Source: Streptomyces olivochromogenes
GTDB taxonomy: Bacteria > Actinomycetota > Actinomycetes > Streptomycetales > Streptomycetaceae
NCBI RefSeq assembly: GCF_021538895.1
Contig: NZ_JADDRL010000032.1
Coordinates: 23,081 to 87,080 of the forward strand
Reading direction: 5' to 3'
Length of the DNA: 64,000 bases
Of the stretch, positions 17,477 through 26,787 are shown one piece after another. How positions within the stretch are numbered: position 1 is the first letter of the stretch; each line of letters begins with the position of its first letter. Made by a program: the position numbers and the translations under genes. Below the pieces are notes generated by a model. That model worked only from the letters and a program-made list of their open reading frames with translations, was not told the DNA's origin and made no database searches.

Positions 17477-18501
17477 TCATCCCGCGTCATACAAGGCGGA
17501 GCACCGTTGGCGATCGTCCGCCTTGAACGGCTCCAGGACGGCGTTGGGGTGGCGGTCGCGGGCGGAGGCCAGCAGTTCGTCGAGGTCGGTGTCGCGGAAG
17601 CGGCGCACGGTGTTGCGGTCGAGGTTCAGACGGCGGGCGACGGCGCTGATCGTCCAGCGTTTCTCCAGCAGGCGGTGGATGTCTTCGTAGCGGTGGCGGG
17701 TGCGTTCGATGATCTGGGTGCGGGGCAGTTCCGCGGGCGGCAACAGCATCGTCCTCCTGGACGCGTTTGCGTAGGCAGTCGCGGTGCTGGTGGCAGGTCT
17801 TCTCCACCGCGGCGGACAGGTTCTGCAACAGGTGCCAGCGATCGGCGACTTCCAGGGCATGAGGAGCGGCTTTCCTGATCGCCCTGGCGTAGGCGGTGGC
17901 CCGGTCCCGGCAGATGATCTCGGCGCCGGGATGCTCGGTGAGCCAAGCCGAGAACGTCTCGGAGGTCCGTCGGGCAGTACGTCCACGACCCGGCCAGCCT
18001 CGACGTCGACCAGTACGGTGCCGCAGGTGCAGCCCTTCCGGAAGGCGAACTCGTCGACCCCCAGCACCCGCGGCGCGGTCCGGCACCGTCGGGGCGGTCA
18101 ACAGTCTGAGCAGCCGGGTCCGGCCCGCGACCAGCCGCGGGCGGCGGCACAACCGCGATCGACCGCAGCCACCCCGTCAGCCCGGTGCTGGAGCGGCGGT
18201 GCCGCTCGGACAGGCCCGGCACCTGCTCGACGAAACGTCTTGCGGGAACAGCTCTTCCGATCACAGAAGTCCCGGCGACACGCAGCCGGACTATGACCCG
18301 ACGAGGCGCCAACAGCCTTACATTCAAGGCTCGTTGATACGTGCTAAGTATGCGCCTCGCCTGTTTCCGGCAGTCCGGGCACCGGCCTGGGCGAGCGGTG
18401 GAGACGGCCTCCACTACGAGGACGTCGGAGGAATCGCTGACGCGCTCCACTCGCACATCGATCCCGGGAAACAGCACAGCCTCGACCGTCTTGCTTGCCA
18501 T
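17477..18501 (-). pseudogene. ISL3-family transposase, multiply frameshifted
   Basis: Three frames together spell an ISL3 transposase. The N-terminal part carries a CPDCRKQARR zinc-finger half (start at 18501). The middle has GVDEFAFRKG with the first catalytic Asp, then CRDRATAYARAI and ADRWHLLQNL. The end has a second HTH (WTISAVARRLNLDRNTVRRF). At least two frameshifts separate the parts, and the protein stops at FKADDRQRC, short of the normal C-terminus. No terminal inverted repeats were located. Confidence 0.8.
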
Positions 18502-18712
18502 GCCGGGACATACTCTGCCGAAACGATCCCTCGCTCACCTCCCTGACCTGGGGATTCATGGAACTCCGGTCAGAGCCTCGAACACGCTCAGGTGTGCTCC
18601 TCGCCCCAGTTCATTGGGTCTTGAAGCATGTGGGGAGGGTGGGGAGCGACGAGCGGGCCCTGGCTTGGGTGTTCTATGGGCGCTTGTCGGTAGGGGCTGT
18701 CAGGATGCGGCC

Positions 18713-19090
18713 ATGGATCCTTCGGAGATCGTTTATGCATTGTGGGAGCGCATGCAGGCCCGGGACTGGGCCGGGTTGCGTGACTTGCTGGCTGAGGACC
18801 TGGTGGTGGAGTGGCCGGTCAGCGGCGAGCGGATCGTAGGGCGGGCGAACTACGTGCGCATCAACGCGGAGTATCCGGAGGGGTGGTCAATCCGGGTGCT
18901 GCGGGTCGTTGCCGACTGCGACCAGGTGGTCTCCGAGGTGGAGGTTCCGCACGAAACGATGGGGGTGCATCGGGTGGCATCGTTCTGGACTGTGCGGGAG
19001 GGGAGGGTCGCGGCTGTCCGGGAGTATTGGAGCGAGTTGGGCTCGGACCCGTCGCCGGAGTGGCGGGCCGCTCTGGTTGAGCGGTTGTGA
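18713..19090 (+). CDS. NTF2/SnoaL-like fold protein
   Basis: 125 residues. An N-terminal helix (VYALWERMQARDWAGLRDLL) leads into the cone-shaped beta sheet (DLVVEWPVSGERIVGRANY, VVSEVEVPH, ASFWTVREGRVAAVREYW), the pattern of SnoaL/NTF2-like polyketide cyclases and steroid isomerase relatives. Such proteins act as small isomerases, dehydratases or ligand-binding pockets. The ATG at 18713 fits the family length; an upstream extension of the frame is not credible. It is monocistronic, with a terminator 23 bases after the stop. Confidence 0.75.
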   Translation: MDPSEIVYALWERMQARDWAGLRDLLAEDLVVEWPVSGERIVGRANYVRINAEYPEGWSIRVLRVVADCDQVVSEVEVPHETMGVHRVASFWTVREGRVAAVREYWSELGSDPSPEWRAALVERL

Positions 19091-19113
19091 GAGAGCTGGC
19101 CGACACATGAGTG

Positions 19114-19143
19114 GGGCCCGCCGACCGTTGGGCCGGCGGGCCC
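19114..19143 (+). terminator. Terminator after the NTF2-like gene
   Basis: A perfect 10-bp stem GGGCCCGCCG (19114-19123) with its complement (19134-19143) around a 10-base loop, 23 bases past the stop codon. Confidence 0.8.
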
Positions 19144-19599
19144 TGGTGACCAGTGACGGTCAGGCTGGATGGTCCGGGTGGCCGTCGCCCGCGGTCCGGT
19201 TCATGGGGTCCTGCGCAGGGGGACGATGTCGGGAATGGCCGTGGGAATCGAGGGCCGGGCGGCTTCCGGAATTCCGTCCTTGTAATGGTGACGTAGTTTC
19301 TTGGATGTAGCCGCGACGCTTGCGGCAGAACGCGATCCGCTGATCGATGGTGAGGTTGTCGGCGAATTGTTTCCGGAGAAGGACGATGTCTCCAGGGGTG
19401 TTGATCCGGTTGGCTTCCCTGCACTTGGTGAGGAAATAGCCCGTGAGGGCGGGAGCGGTGTTCCGGTCTCATGGAAGCCCGGCGAGGGGTTGGTGCTGCG
19501 GGGTCAGTCGGACCCGCTCGGGATGCGTGTGCTGGCCGCAGACGGCGCTGATGTTCGTTCGGTGGCACCGTCGCCTTCGGAGACGCCGAAGTCCTCGAC
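19144..19599. other. Spacer with an unidentified minus-strand coding remnant
   Basis: On the minus strand around 19290-19450 one frame reads YFLTKCREANRINTPGDIVL then FADNLTIDQRIAFCRKRRGY, which looks like real protein, but neither a start nor a family could be recognised. No other gene is visible. Confidence 0.3.
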
Positions 19600-20130
19600 G
19601 TCGGCCCACCAGGTGGTGCGGTCCACGATCCGTACGAAGCCGTCGGTGTCCTTGAGGCCGATGTCGCCGGTGCGGAACCAGCCGTCGACGAGGGCGGCTG
19701 CGGTCGTCTCGGGGAGGCCGAGGTAGCCGGTGCAGCGAAGAACGCGGTGTCGGCGGCGGTGATGAGGTCGCAGGCGAGGACGAGTTCGAGGCCACCGGCC
19801 ACCGCCGCGCCTTCGACGGCGGCGATGAGCGGCTTGGTTCGGCGGGCGCGGGTGAGCCCGGCCAGTCCTCGGCCGGCGACCCTGGGTACTCCTTCGGTGG
19901 GAAAGGCTTTGAGGTCCATGCCGGAGCAGAAGTGGCCGCCCGCTCCGGTAAGGACGCCGACTTCGAGCGCTGGGTCGTTCTCCAGCAAGGTGAGCGCGGC
20001 ATCGACGGCGTCGGCGAGAGCCTGGTTGATGGCGTTGCGGACGTGGGGCCGGTTGAGGGTGATGACCAGGACGCCGCGCGCCGCTCGGTCAGCACCGGTG
20101 GCTGCGTGGTCTCGGTGGCAGCGGATCTGG
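19600..20130 (-). pseudogene. Chimeric remnant: enoyl-CoA hydratase front fused to acyl-CoA ligase tail
   Basis: From about 20130 down to 19737 the minus strand encodes the first half of a crotonase: VLVITLNRPHVRNAINQALA, GAGGHFCSGMDLKAF (oxyanion-hole Gly) and AAVEGAAVAGGLELVLACDL. It then switches frame within a few bases to GYLGLPETTAAALVDGWFR and TGDIGLKDTDGFVRIVDR, the C-terminal motif of an AMP-forming acyl-CoA synthetase. The crotonase start is also frameshifted near 20090 (ATETTQPPVLTER, then RGVLVI). It looks like a deletion junction between two genes of one degradation pathway. Confidence 0.7.
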
Positions 20131-20646
20131 TTGCTGACCTGAAGGAGCTGAAGGATTTCTTCGCTGCGGCCGCAGCTGCGGGCGACGCGGTGATCAAATT
20201 CGAGTCGGCTTGAGTCGGGCGCCGTCACACCGTGGTGGTGTCGCGTTTGACAGCGCGCCGCCCGCCATCCGGACGCCCTCTGCTCCATCGAGTTGATGCC
20301 CGCCTCGGTCTCACCGATGGCGGCTCTGCGGCTCTCGACTTGTGGCTGCGACACTTCCGCCGGTCCGCCGGTCCGCCGGCTTCCGGCTCCGCCCCGGACC
20401 CTGGCCCGGGGACCGTCTCGTCGCCGTCGAGAATGTCCGTCATCGTCTCCCAGGTGATCTCCAACCGGGACAGCACCATCTCCTGCTCGGCCAGGTCCGA
20501 CGACGAAGGGCAGCGGCGCACGGCACTGCTAGCTCACCGCAGAAGAGCCGTACCCATTCCGCACTCACGTACCCATCGGGCCCCACTCCACCGGGGAATT
20601 CCGTGAATGCTCACACCACCTCGCCGACCTGGGCTATACCTGTGCC
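20131..20646. other. Spacer upstream of the dynamin-like gene
   Basis: A minus-strand stretch at about 20410-20515 (SDLAEQEMVLSRLEITWETM) resembles part of small ORFs that accompany insertion sequences in Streptomyces, but no intact gene is present. The last 100 bases probably hold the promoter of the following gene; no clear -35/-10 pair was seen. Confidence 0.3.
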
Positions 20647-22713
20647 GTGACTGTGCCGAGGGACGTCGACGAAGTACGCAACGAGTTACGCGCTGTTCTC
20701 GATCGGTGCGAGGTGTGGCTTCGCGCCGCGTCAGCTGCTCCTGAGACTCCGGCGGAGTGGCCGGAGGAGGTCCTCAGCGACGCGGGCACGATGACACGGC
20801 TGAGGACGCGTGCGGCCTCAACCCTGATCAACGTGGCGCTGCTGGGTGCTTTCTCGTCCGGCAAGAGCTTCCTTCTCAGTGGCCTGCAGGGCGGGCTTGA
20901 GCTGGTCGAGGTACCGACCGCCGACGGTCACACGGCGGACAAGTTCGTGGGCCTCCTACCTTCATCCCCCGTCCCCACCACTGCGTGTCCCGCCAGTGTG
21001 GTTCCGGTGGACGACCAGTCCAGCTTCGACGCGTCGGGTACTGGCTATCTGCGGGTGCGTTTCACGGATTCCGCCGAGGACAGGTGGGAGGAGGTGGGGA
21101 ACTCCCCGGCCCCCTCCGTGGTCGCGGCGTATGCGATGCAGGATGCGGATGTGACCGACCGGCTCAGGTCTCACCGCGGACGTGAGGTGGCCGAGCTCGA
21201 GATCATGCTCGCCAGCGCCAAGCTTCCGGCGAAGCTCTACGACCTGCCCGGCTATGGTTCCCCGAATCCGGTCCACGACATGATCGTCCGGGCCGCGATG
21301 GCCGACGCGGACTGCTTCATGTATGTGTCGCATGCCAGCCGCACCCTCTCGGAACGTGACCTTGATCTGATCCGATTCCTGTACGACCACTACCTGTTGT
21401 CGGGGAAACGGGTGGTGTGGGTGGTCACCGCCATCGACGCGGCAGCCAATCTCGACCACCGGAACGTCCCGGAGTGGAAGGCGACGATCGCCCGCAACAA
21501 CACGTACCTGCGAGACAATTTCACGCTGCCGAACGGCCAGCCGGATCTCGGCTTCATCGGTGAAGGCTTCCTGCCTGTCTCCCCCGCTTCGGAGGCACGT
21601 GCGGACAAACTCGGCGCAGAGGGAGCGGAGGCCGCAGCACAGCGGCAGCGAGCCGAAAGCCGCATGGAGACACTGCGCCAGGCGATCGAGGACCTGATCA
21701 GTACCGGGACCGGCGCCCGGCACATCGCCGCGGTGGCGACGGAGGCCCGGATCCTCATGGCCCCGCGGCAGCAGGCGCTTACCGTGCGGCTGCGCGACGA
21801 ACGCCTTGAGATCGACGAGCTCAAGGAGCTACTGAAGAGCGAGCGGCAGCGACTGGAGCTCCTCGACACTGCATTGCCGCGCATGCGCGAGGACCTTGAG
21901 CGCAAACTCCACAACCGCATCGCGCGGACTGTTCGCCCCTTCACCCGACTGTCCGCCCATCTCCACGCCGAGCTGGACGACGTCATCAGGGCCACGGACC
22001 TCAACAGGCCCACCAAGGCGAACCAGATTCAGGTGTCGAAGGCCCAGGCGCTCCGTACATGGATCGAGGGGCCTGCGGGTCCGGCGACGCTGTGGACCGA
22101 GGAGTTCGAGGGCTTCAAGAAGGACCTGGTCCAGGCGGTGGACCAGGTCTTCGGCGACAAGGATCTAGCGGGACGGCTTCCGGACTTCACTCTTGACGTG
22201 AACAGCCTCTCGCTTCCCCAGCAAAGCCGGCGTTCGACCACCCGTCACGACGTGGTGCAGCGGGCAGCGGCGCTGGTCGGCATCGTCACACCCGTTGCAG
22301 CCAGCGGGGGCTGGCTGTACGGTCTGGCCGCGGCCGGCACGCTCTTCCCGCCCGCCGGCCTTGTCGCCGGGGTCGCCGCTCTGGTCTACATCGGTGTTCA
22401 GCGCCGGAAAGGCCGGATCAGTTCCCTGCAAGTTCTCCAGGACGAGTGGATCGGCGCGATGGACGCCGAAGTTGCCGCGATCAAGGACCAGTTCACGCTG
22501 GCAACAGGTATTCAGGGAACCGATGTCGTCGATCATCTGATGGACAATTTGGCGCAATACCGGGAGCAGCTCGAACAGTCCCGCGACCGCATCAGCGAGC
22601 GCATCAAGAACCCTGAGAACCAGGTCCGGCAGGGACTCATCGACCAGCTCGAACCGCTGTGCGCCGAAGCGCACACTCTCGTCGAGTCCCTCCGGGCTTT
22701 GGAAGCGCTCTGA
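20647..22713 (+). CDS. Bacterial dynamin-like GTPase (orphan)
   Basis: 688 residues, start GTG 20647. The GTPase domain has G1 GAFSSGKS (67-74), a likely G2 Thr in PTTACPASV (111-112), G3 DLPGYG (199-204) and a G4-like TAID (261-264). A long helical, partly coiled-coil region follows (about 330-450). A hydrophobic paddle or membrane hairpin lies near residues 530-575 (VGIVTPVAASGGWLYGLAAA and AGLVAGVAALVYIGVQ), and a final helical segment completes the neck. Bacterial dynamins remodel membranes in cytokinesis, envelope stress or phage defence. Streptomyces DynA/DynB are encoded as a pair; here a single gene stands between remnants, which favours an accessory or defence role (inference). Codon use is typical of the window. 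Confidence 0.82.
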   Translation: MTVPRDVDEVRNELRAVLDRCEVWLRAASAAPETPAEWPEEVLSDAGTMTRLRTRAASTLINVALLGAFSSGKSFLLSGLQGGLELVEVPTADGHTADKFVGLLPSSPVPTTACPASVVPVDDQSSFDASGTGYLRVRFTDSAEDRWEEVGNSPAPSVVAAYAMQDADVTDRLRSHRGREVAELEIMLASAKLPAKLYDLPGYGSPNPVHDMIVRAAMADADCFMYVSHASRTLSERDLDLIRFLYDHYLLSGKRVVWVVTAIDAAANLDHRNVPEWKATIARNNTYLRDNFTLPNGQPDLGFIGEGFLPVSPASEARADKLGAEGAEAAAQRQRAESRMETLRQAIEDLISTGTGARHIAAVATEARILMAPRQQALTVRLRDERLEIDELKELLKSERQRLELLDTALPRMREDLERKLHNRIARTVRPFTRLSAHLHAELDDVIRATDLNRPTKANQIQVSKAQALRTWIEGPAGPATLWTEEFEGFKKDLVQAVDQVFGDKDLAGRLPDFTLDVNSLSLPQQSRRSTTRHDVVQRAAALVGIVTPVAASGGWLYGLAAAGTLFPPAGLVAGVAALVYIGVQRRKGRISSLQVLQDEWIGAMDAEVAAIKDQFTLATGIQGTDVVDHLMDNLAQYREQLEQSRDRISERIKNPENQVRQGLIDQLEPLCAEAHTLVESLRALEAL

Positions 22714-23084
22714 CCGGGCGGCGACATGCGCGTCGCGACGCCCCCGGCCCGGGCCGAATCCCGAGCGGGGCGTCGTGAGTGCGCCCTGGACAACTACCAC
22801 CCCAGCGCGGCTCCCTCTCTGATCCAGACGGTGAACAAGGCGCCGGTCGTCGCGACGCTCTCCTCCAGCGCGAACCCGTCCGGCTGGGGGGCGGACCCCA
22901 CTGCAGCCAGGTCCGAACAGTAAGGGCGGCGTCGTCTGCGACGGCCGTGAGGACGGCGCCTCCCACGTCGTGGCGTGCAGGCTCACGACCGCGACCAGGG
23001 GAATGGTGACGGCGGCCGTGCCAAGCGGCTGTGATCAACGTGTCGGGATCGCCCAGCGTGACTGATGATCAGGTCGGTCTTTGA
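22714..23084. other. Spacer without a recognisable gene
   Basis: No ORF with family resemblance was seen on either strand. The interval separates the dynamin-like gene from an ISL3 fragment and the convergent methyltransferase operon. Confidence 0.3.
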
Positions 23085-23290
23085 ATGGTAGTGCTATGCG
23101 ATCAGACGTTGAAGCTGCTGCTCCCGCACCTGTGCGCGCTGGTAGTCAGTGAAGTCCGGGACGCGGGGACGACTGCGAGGGTCACCGCTCGTGCGGCCTT
23201 CGACCAGGCATGTTGCCTGGAATGCGGTGCTGGCTCAGCTCGAATGCGTGACCGGTGTCGGCGGCGGATCGCCGATCTGGCCGTTGGCGG
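23085..23290 (+). pseudogene. ISL3-family transposase N-terminal fragment
   Basis: The frame reads LLPHLCALVVSEVRDAG, CCLECGAGSARMRDRC and RRRIADLAVGG, the ISL3 N-terminal zinc-finger module. The frame then runs antisense into the methyltransferase gene, so about nine tenths of the transposase is missing and the 3' end of the methyltransferase gene abuts the break. It is a different fragment from the ISL3 wreck at 17.5-18.5 kb. Confidence 0.6.
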
Positions 23291-24044
23291 TTTGGGAGCG
23301 GCAGAACAGGAGTTGCTTCGGCGAGGTGCTCGTGAACGGGGATTGATCGTAGTCTCCGTAGCGCTGCGCGACGTCGAGACCGGCCAGCCGGCAGAGCGTC
23401 AAGAGTTCTTCGGGAAAGAAGCAGCGCATGCTGACCTTCTTGGTGCGTACGCACACGCCGTCGTGTAGGTAGTCCAGCGTGAAGCGCAGCACTTGGGCGG
23501 CGGCGTCGTAGCTTGTCGTCGCTCGCACCTCGAGCCTCGCCCCGTTCCGGTCCACGACCGACTTGTGGTGGTAGGGCGACTCGGGGAGCCGGGACAGCTT
23601 GGCCATGTCGGGGTTGAACACGTCCAGGATCAGCATGCCGCCTGGTCGCAGCATGTTTCGCGCCGAGGTGAGGAACGCGACCACGGAATCCAGGTCGTGC
23701 AGGTGCTGCATCGCGTTGGTCGCCGAGAACACCAGGGCGAAGCGCCTGTCGGAGCGGATGTCTCGGCAGTCCTGTTCCAGCCACTCGACTGGCAGTCGCT
23801 CGTCCTCGGCCCGCTGACGGGCGCGCGCGAGCATCGAGGGCATGATGTCGAGCCCTGTGACATCTACGCCCGCCCGCGCGATCGGCAGGGTGATGCGCCC
23901 GGTTCCGCAGGCCACCTCCAGGACCGGACCGCCCGCTCGGATCGCTTGGCCGAGGAAGAGGGGGATGTCGTGGGTGCGCGCGGTGAACTCCTGATCGTAG
24001 AAGTCCGCATCGTCGTATACGGCCAGGTCCTTCAGTGGTTTCAT
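23235..24044 (-). CDS. Class I SAM-dependent methyltransferase
   Basis: 269 residues. Motif I is VLEVACGTGRITLPIARAG (about residues 40-58), the acidic ribose-binding turn is VTGLDIMPSML, motif II ALVFSATNAMQHL and motif III LRPGGMLILDVFNP. The C-terminal half is a mixed sheet (SPYHHKSVVDRNGARLEV onward) like small-molecule methyltransferases. It is the third gene of a tight operon: its ATG at 24044 overlaps the stop of the PLP enzyme (ATGA). The substrate is presumably the product of the two upstream enzymes. The last 20 residues lie in the overlap with an ISL3 fragment and might be altered. Confidence 0.85.
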   Translation of the reverse strand: MKPLKDLAVYDDADFYDQEFTARTHDIPLFLGQAIRAGGPVLEVACGTGRITLPIARAGVDVTGLDIMPSMLARARQRAEDERLPVEWLEQDCRDIRSDRRFALVFSATNAMQHLHDLDSVVAFLTSARNMLRPGGMLILDVFNPDMAKLSRLPESPYHHKSVVDRNGARLEVRATTSYDAAAQVLRFTLDYLHDGVCVRTKKVSMRCFFPEELLTLCRLAGLDVAQRYGDYDQSPFTSTSPKQLLFCRSQTANGQIGDPPPTPVTHSS

Positions 24045-25057
24045 CGTGCCACCGCCGGGGCCGGGCCGAAAGCGTCGGCAAGGCTGGTCAGGATGGACCC
24101 GGACCAGTTGCTCTCCCCGAACACGCTGGTCGGCATGGCGAGCACGCCGCACCCGCGCTGGAGTGTCTCCGCCGGGATTTCAACCGGGAAGAAGTAGTTG
24201 CCGGGACAAGTCCGGCTCGCCGTGGGGATCGCCCCGAGCACTTCGTCCGGCAACCGTTCGAACAGCCGCTCAGCCCGTGCGGCCAGTTCGTCGACGACCT
24301 GCTGGGGCACGTCGCTGTGCTCGGTCAGCAGACGGTCGGCGAGCCTCAGCTGTGCCGACGTCGGCGGATCCGCCCGGAAAGCTTCGGTCAATTCGGCTTG
24401 CGCCGGACCCAGCAGGACCACGCCGAACGTGCGTGGCCACAGCCATCCCTTGGTGACCGAATGCAGCAGGACCGCACGACCGGTGTCCAGCAATCGCCGT
24501 GTGCCGGCAGCGAACGTGGCCCCCAGGTCGTAGACACTGTCGATCAGCACGTGGCGGCGTGGTGATTCCCGCAACCACGCAATCACCTCGGCGCATTCGG
24601 CATCGGACAGGTATCGGCCGAGCGGCTTGCTGGGGTTGGCGAGCAGCAGGTATTCGGGCCGGTGGTCGGCCGGCGACCTCGGCAGGACCGGCGCCGGTAG
24701 CGTCGGGTAGGACGCGGGCGCCAGGCCCGCAGCGCGGGCCAGTTCGAAGTAGACCGGGTACACGTCGCTGGGCAGCCACAACCGCGCTTGCACGGCGCGC
24801 AGCCAGTGGAACAGCACACCGAGCCCGTGCCGGACCCCTCGACAGACCATGGCGTGGCCGGACCACTCTTCCGGCAGCTCGAAGCGCCGCAGCCAGGCAC
24901 GGGCGAGATCGCACCGGTGCACCGTACTCATGTCGGTCGGCGGTTCCGGTCGCGTCGGAGCAAGCGCCCGGTACACGTTGGTCTCGGCGGCGTCCAGAAG
25001 CGACGAGGAAGCACTGAGTTGCCGCTGCCGGAATTCCTGGAACTCGTCGAACCTCAT
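24041..25057 (-). CDS. PLP-dependent fold-type I aminotransferase-like enzyme
   Basis: 338 residues, short for class I/II aminotransferases (about 390). LLANPSKPLGRYL matches the NPxNPTG motif, IDSVYDLGATF gives the PLP-contacting Asp173 and Tyr176, and HSVTKGWLWPRTFG gives the Schiff-base Lys203 and phosphate-binding Arg209. The N-terminal 60 residues are unlike standard aminotransferases. Likely chemistry is transamination or another alpha-carbon reaction on an amino acid. The ATG at 25057 overlaps the radical SAM gene stop, and its own stop overlaps the methyltransferase start, so the three enzymes should be made in fixed proportion. Confidence 0.78.
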   Translation of the reverse strand: MRFDEFQEFRQRQLSASSSLLDAAETNVYRALAPTRPEPPTDMSTVHRCDLARAWLRRFELPEEWSGHAMVCRGVRHGLGVLFHWLRAVQARLWLPSDVYPVYFELARAAGLAPASYPTLPAPVLPRSPADHRPEYLLLANPSKPLGRYLSDAECAEVIAWLRESPRRHVLIDSVYDLGATFAAGTRRLLDTGRAVLLHSVTKGWLWPRTFGVVLLGPAQAELTEAFRADPPTSAQLRLADRLLTEHSDVPQQVVDELAARAERLFERLPDEVLGAIPTASRTCPGNYFFPVEIPAETLQRGCGVLAMPTSVFGESNWSGSILTSLADAFGPAPAVAR

Positions 25058-26409
25058 GCCGCCGCACCTTCGGGCACGATCTCGCTGGCCCGGTCTTCCA
25101 GGGAGGCGTAGCAGCGTCCGTCGGCCATGACGTTCCAGCTGCGTGCGATCCCGTTGGTGCGTTCCCAGAGCAGGCTGGGCTCGGTGTAGGCGGCGATCCG
25201 CATCGGCCGTCCGTCCCAACTGCCGTGGTAGACCGGCGCGCCCCAGGGCAGTCGGCTCGCCAGTTCGAAGCCGTGCTGGTCGGCGAACCGGGTGACGATG
25301 GACAGCGAAACCTGGTGCTCTCGGCTCCAGACGTTGGCGGCGCGGTCGAAGTAGAGCGACTCGGTGCTGGTGGATACGTAGAGCTCTTTGAAGCAGACTT
25401 CCTCGACGCCGAGAGCCGCGGCCCACGAAAGGTAGTCGGCAAGCCCGGCGGCGTCGGCAACGCCGCCGTGCTGGAGCACGCAGATCAGCCTCATCCGCAG
25501 GCCCGGCCAGCGGTCACGTTCCACGCGCCAGGTGTCGATCACAGAGCTCACCGGTGTGCGCAGCATCATCAGCCGCTCGTTGGCGTCGTCGTCGTGGTGG
25601 TGCCGGGAGACCGCCAGCACGCTCAGGCCCGCGGCGCTCAGGGCTGCAAGGCGGCCGGCGCGGTCAGCGTGCCGGCCTTTCGCCAGGGTGTGCGCGTTGG
25701 TGATCAGGACGACCTTCGGGAGGGCCGCCGAGCAGGCGGACACCAGTCGCAGCTGCTGTTCGAAGGGTATGAGCGTGGGCTCCCCGCCGCCGGTGATCAC
25801 CGCACGCTCGGCACCCGCCGCACGGGCGCGCTCCAGCCAGTGGGTGACCGCGTCCCACGGGACCCGTGCCGGCGCTTGGTCGCTGGAGATCGAAGCCGCG
25901 GAGAAGCAGAACGAACACCTGGCTTGGCAGGCGGAGGCGACCGGCAGAAGTGAAACCGAGCGCGGTCGCGTGTCGGCGTAGCGGCGCTGTGCCGATCCGT
26001 GCAGGTGCAGGGAGGCCGCCATCGCATCCTCGACGGTTGTCGGGCGCAGAGCGAACTCGTCGCCTTCTTGGTCGAGTTCGTGGACTGCTGACAACCGGAT
26101 GCGAGCCTCGTGCAGTTCCATGCCGAGGCCGGTCGACACGTTGGGCACCAGCTTGTCGGGGTCCACCATGGTTTCCAGCACCAGCAGCCGGTCGCCCTCA
26201 ATGGCCAGACGGTCCAGCAAGCGTCGCGCCTTGCCGATGCCGATTCCCAACTCCGCACGGGTCAGCAGGTGGAACCGGTCGGGATAGGTACTCTCCGGAA
26301 TCCCCGCCTTGCCGTAGGCGAACGCGTACTTGTCGAAGCCCTTCGCGAAGTTCGACAGCACGATGACGTGGAAGCGCTGGTCGCTATGGTTCATCCCGTC
26401 ATCATGCAT
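25054..26409 (-). CDS. Radical SAM enzyme with an extra N-terminal domain
   Basis: 451 residues from ATG 26409 (a second in-frame ATG at 26394 is equally possible; neither has a strong Shine-Dalgarno sequence). The cluster motif CxxxCxxC is at residues 161, 165 and 168 (CQARCSFC), followed by the SAM-binding AVITGGGEPTL (GGEP at 208-211). About 145 residues precede the barrel, an unusual N-terminal extension beginning FHVIVLSNFAKGFDKYAF. The C-terminal region contains few cysteines and no obvious SPASM pattern. As first gene of the operon it probably carries out the committing radical step on a small molecule or peptide. No precursor peptide was found beside it. Function is otherwise unknown. 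Confidence 0.82.
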   Translation of the reverse strand: MHDDGMNHSDQRFHVIVLSNFAKGFDKYAFAYGKAGIPESTYPDRFHLLTRAELGIGIGKARRLLDRLAIEGDRLLVLETMVDPDKLVPNVSTGLGMELHEARIRLSAVHELDQEGDEFALRPTTVEDAMAASLHLHGSAQRRYADTRPRSVSLLPVASACQARCSFCFSAASISSDQAPARVPWDAVTHWLERARAAGAERAVITGGGEPTLIPFEQQLRLVSACSAALPKVVLITNAHTLAKGRHADRAGRLAALSAAGLSVLAVSRHHHDDDANERLMMLRTPVSSVIDTWRVERDRWPGLRMRLICVLQHGGVADAAGLADYLSWAAALGVEEVCFKELYVSTSTESLYFDRAANVWSREHQVSLSIVTRFADQHGFELASRLPWGAPVYHGSWDGRPMRIAAYTEPSLLWERTNGIARSWNVMADGRCYASLEDRASEIVPEGAAA

Positions 26410-26739
26410 GAGCGGGTCAAGATGTCATGGACCGAACTGCAGGCGGAACGCGGTGCTCCGATCCGATCCGTCGTCAACGACACGGCCCAGCCCTGTCGCG
26501 GTGTACGACACGGCCGTCGGCGACCTGGAGACCGTCGACCAGCCCGGTGTGGCGAGGACCTGTCCTTCGTCACGAGCACCCGATCGCACGCCGATGCTGA
26601 TGCTGCCGGCGTCGCGATGGCAGAGCGGCTCCACTGATGGGCTGTCGGTCGGCCGCGGTGATCCCGACTACATTGCCGAGCAGGCCGAGGACTTTGAACG
26701 CCGCTGGACCGCGCTGACCCGGTATCACGCCGCAGCTTA
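26410..26739. other. Leader of the radical SAM operon and a decayed plus-strand ORF
   Basis: Plus-strand frames hold protein-like pieces, best at the end (DPDYIAEQAEDFERRWTALT, stop at about 26740), suggesting the tail of a small lost gene just before the IS5 left end. The first 60 bases upstream of the radical SAM start should contain its promoter; none was assigned. Confidence 0.35.
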
Positions 26740-26787
26740 GGCCGTGTCCGGCGGATTTTGGGACTGCCCCAGCCTTGGTTCGTTGGC

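Noticed and set aside
23085..24044. Precursor peptide gene for the radical SAM operon
   Set aside because: No small ORF with ribosome binding site and conserved core residues was found upstream or downstream; the nearby plus-strand ORF is an ISL3 fragment.
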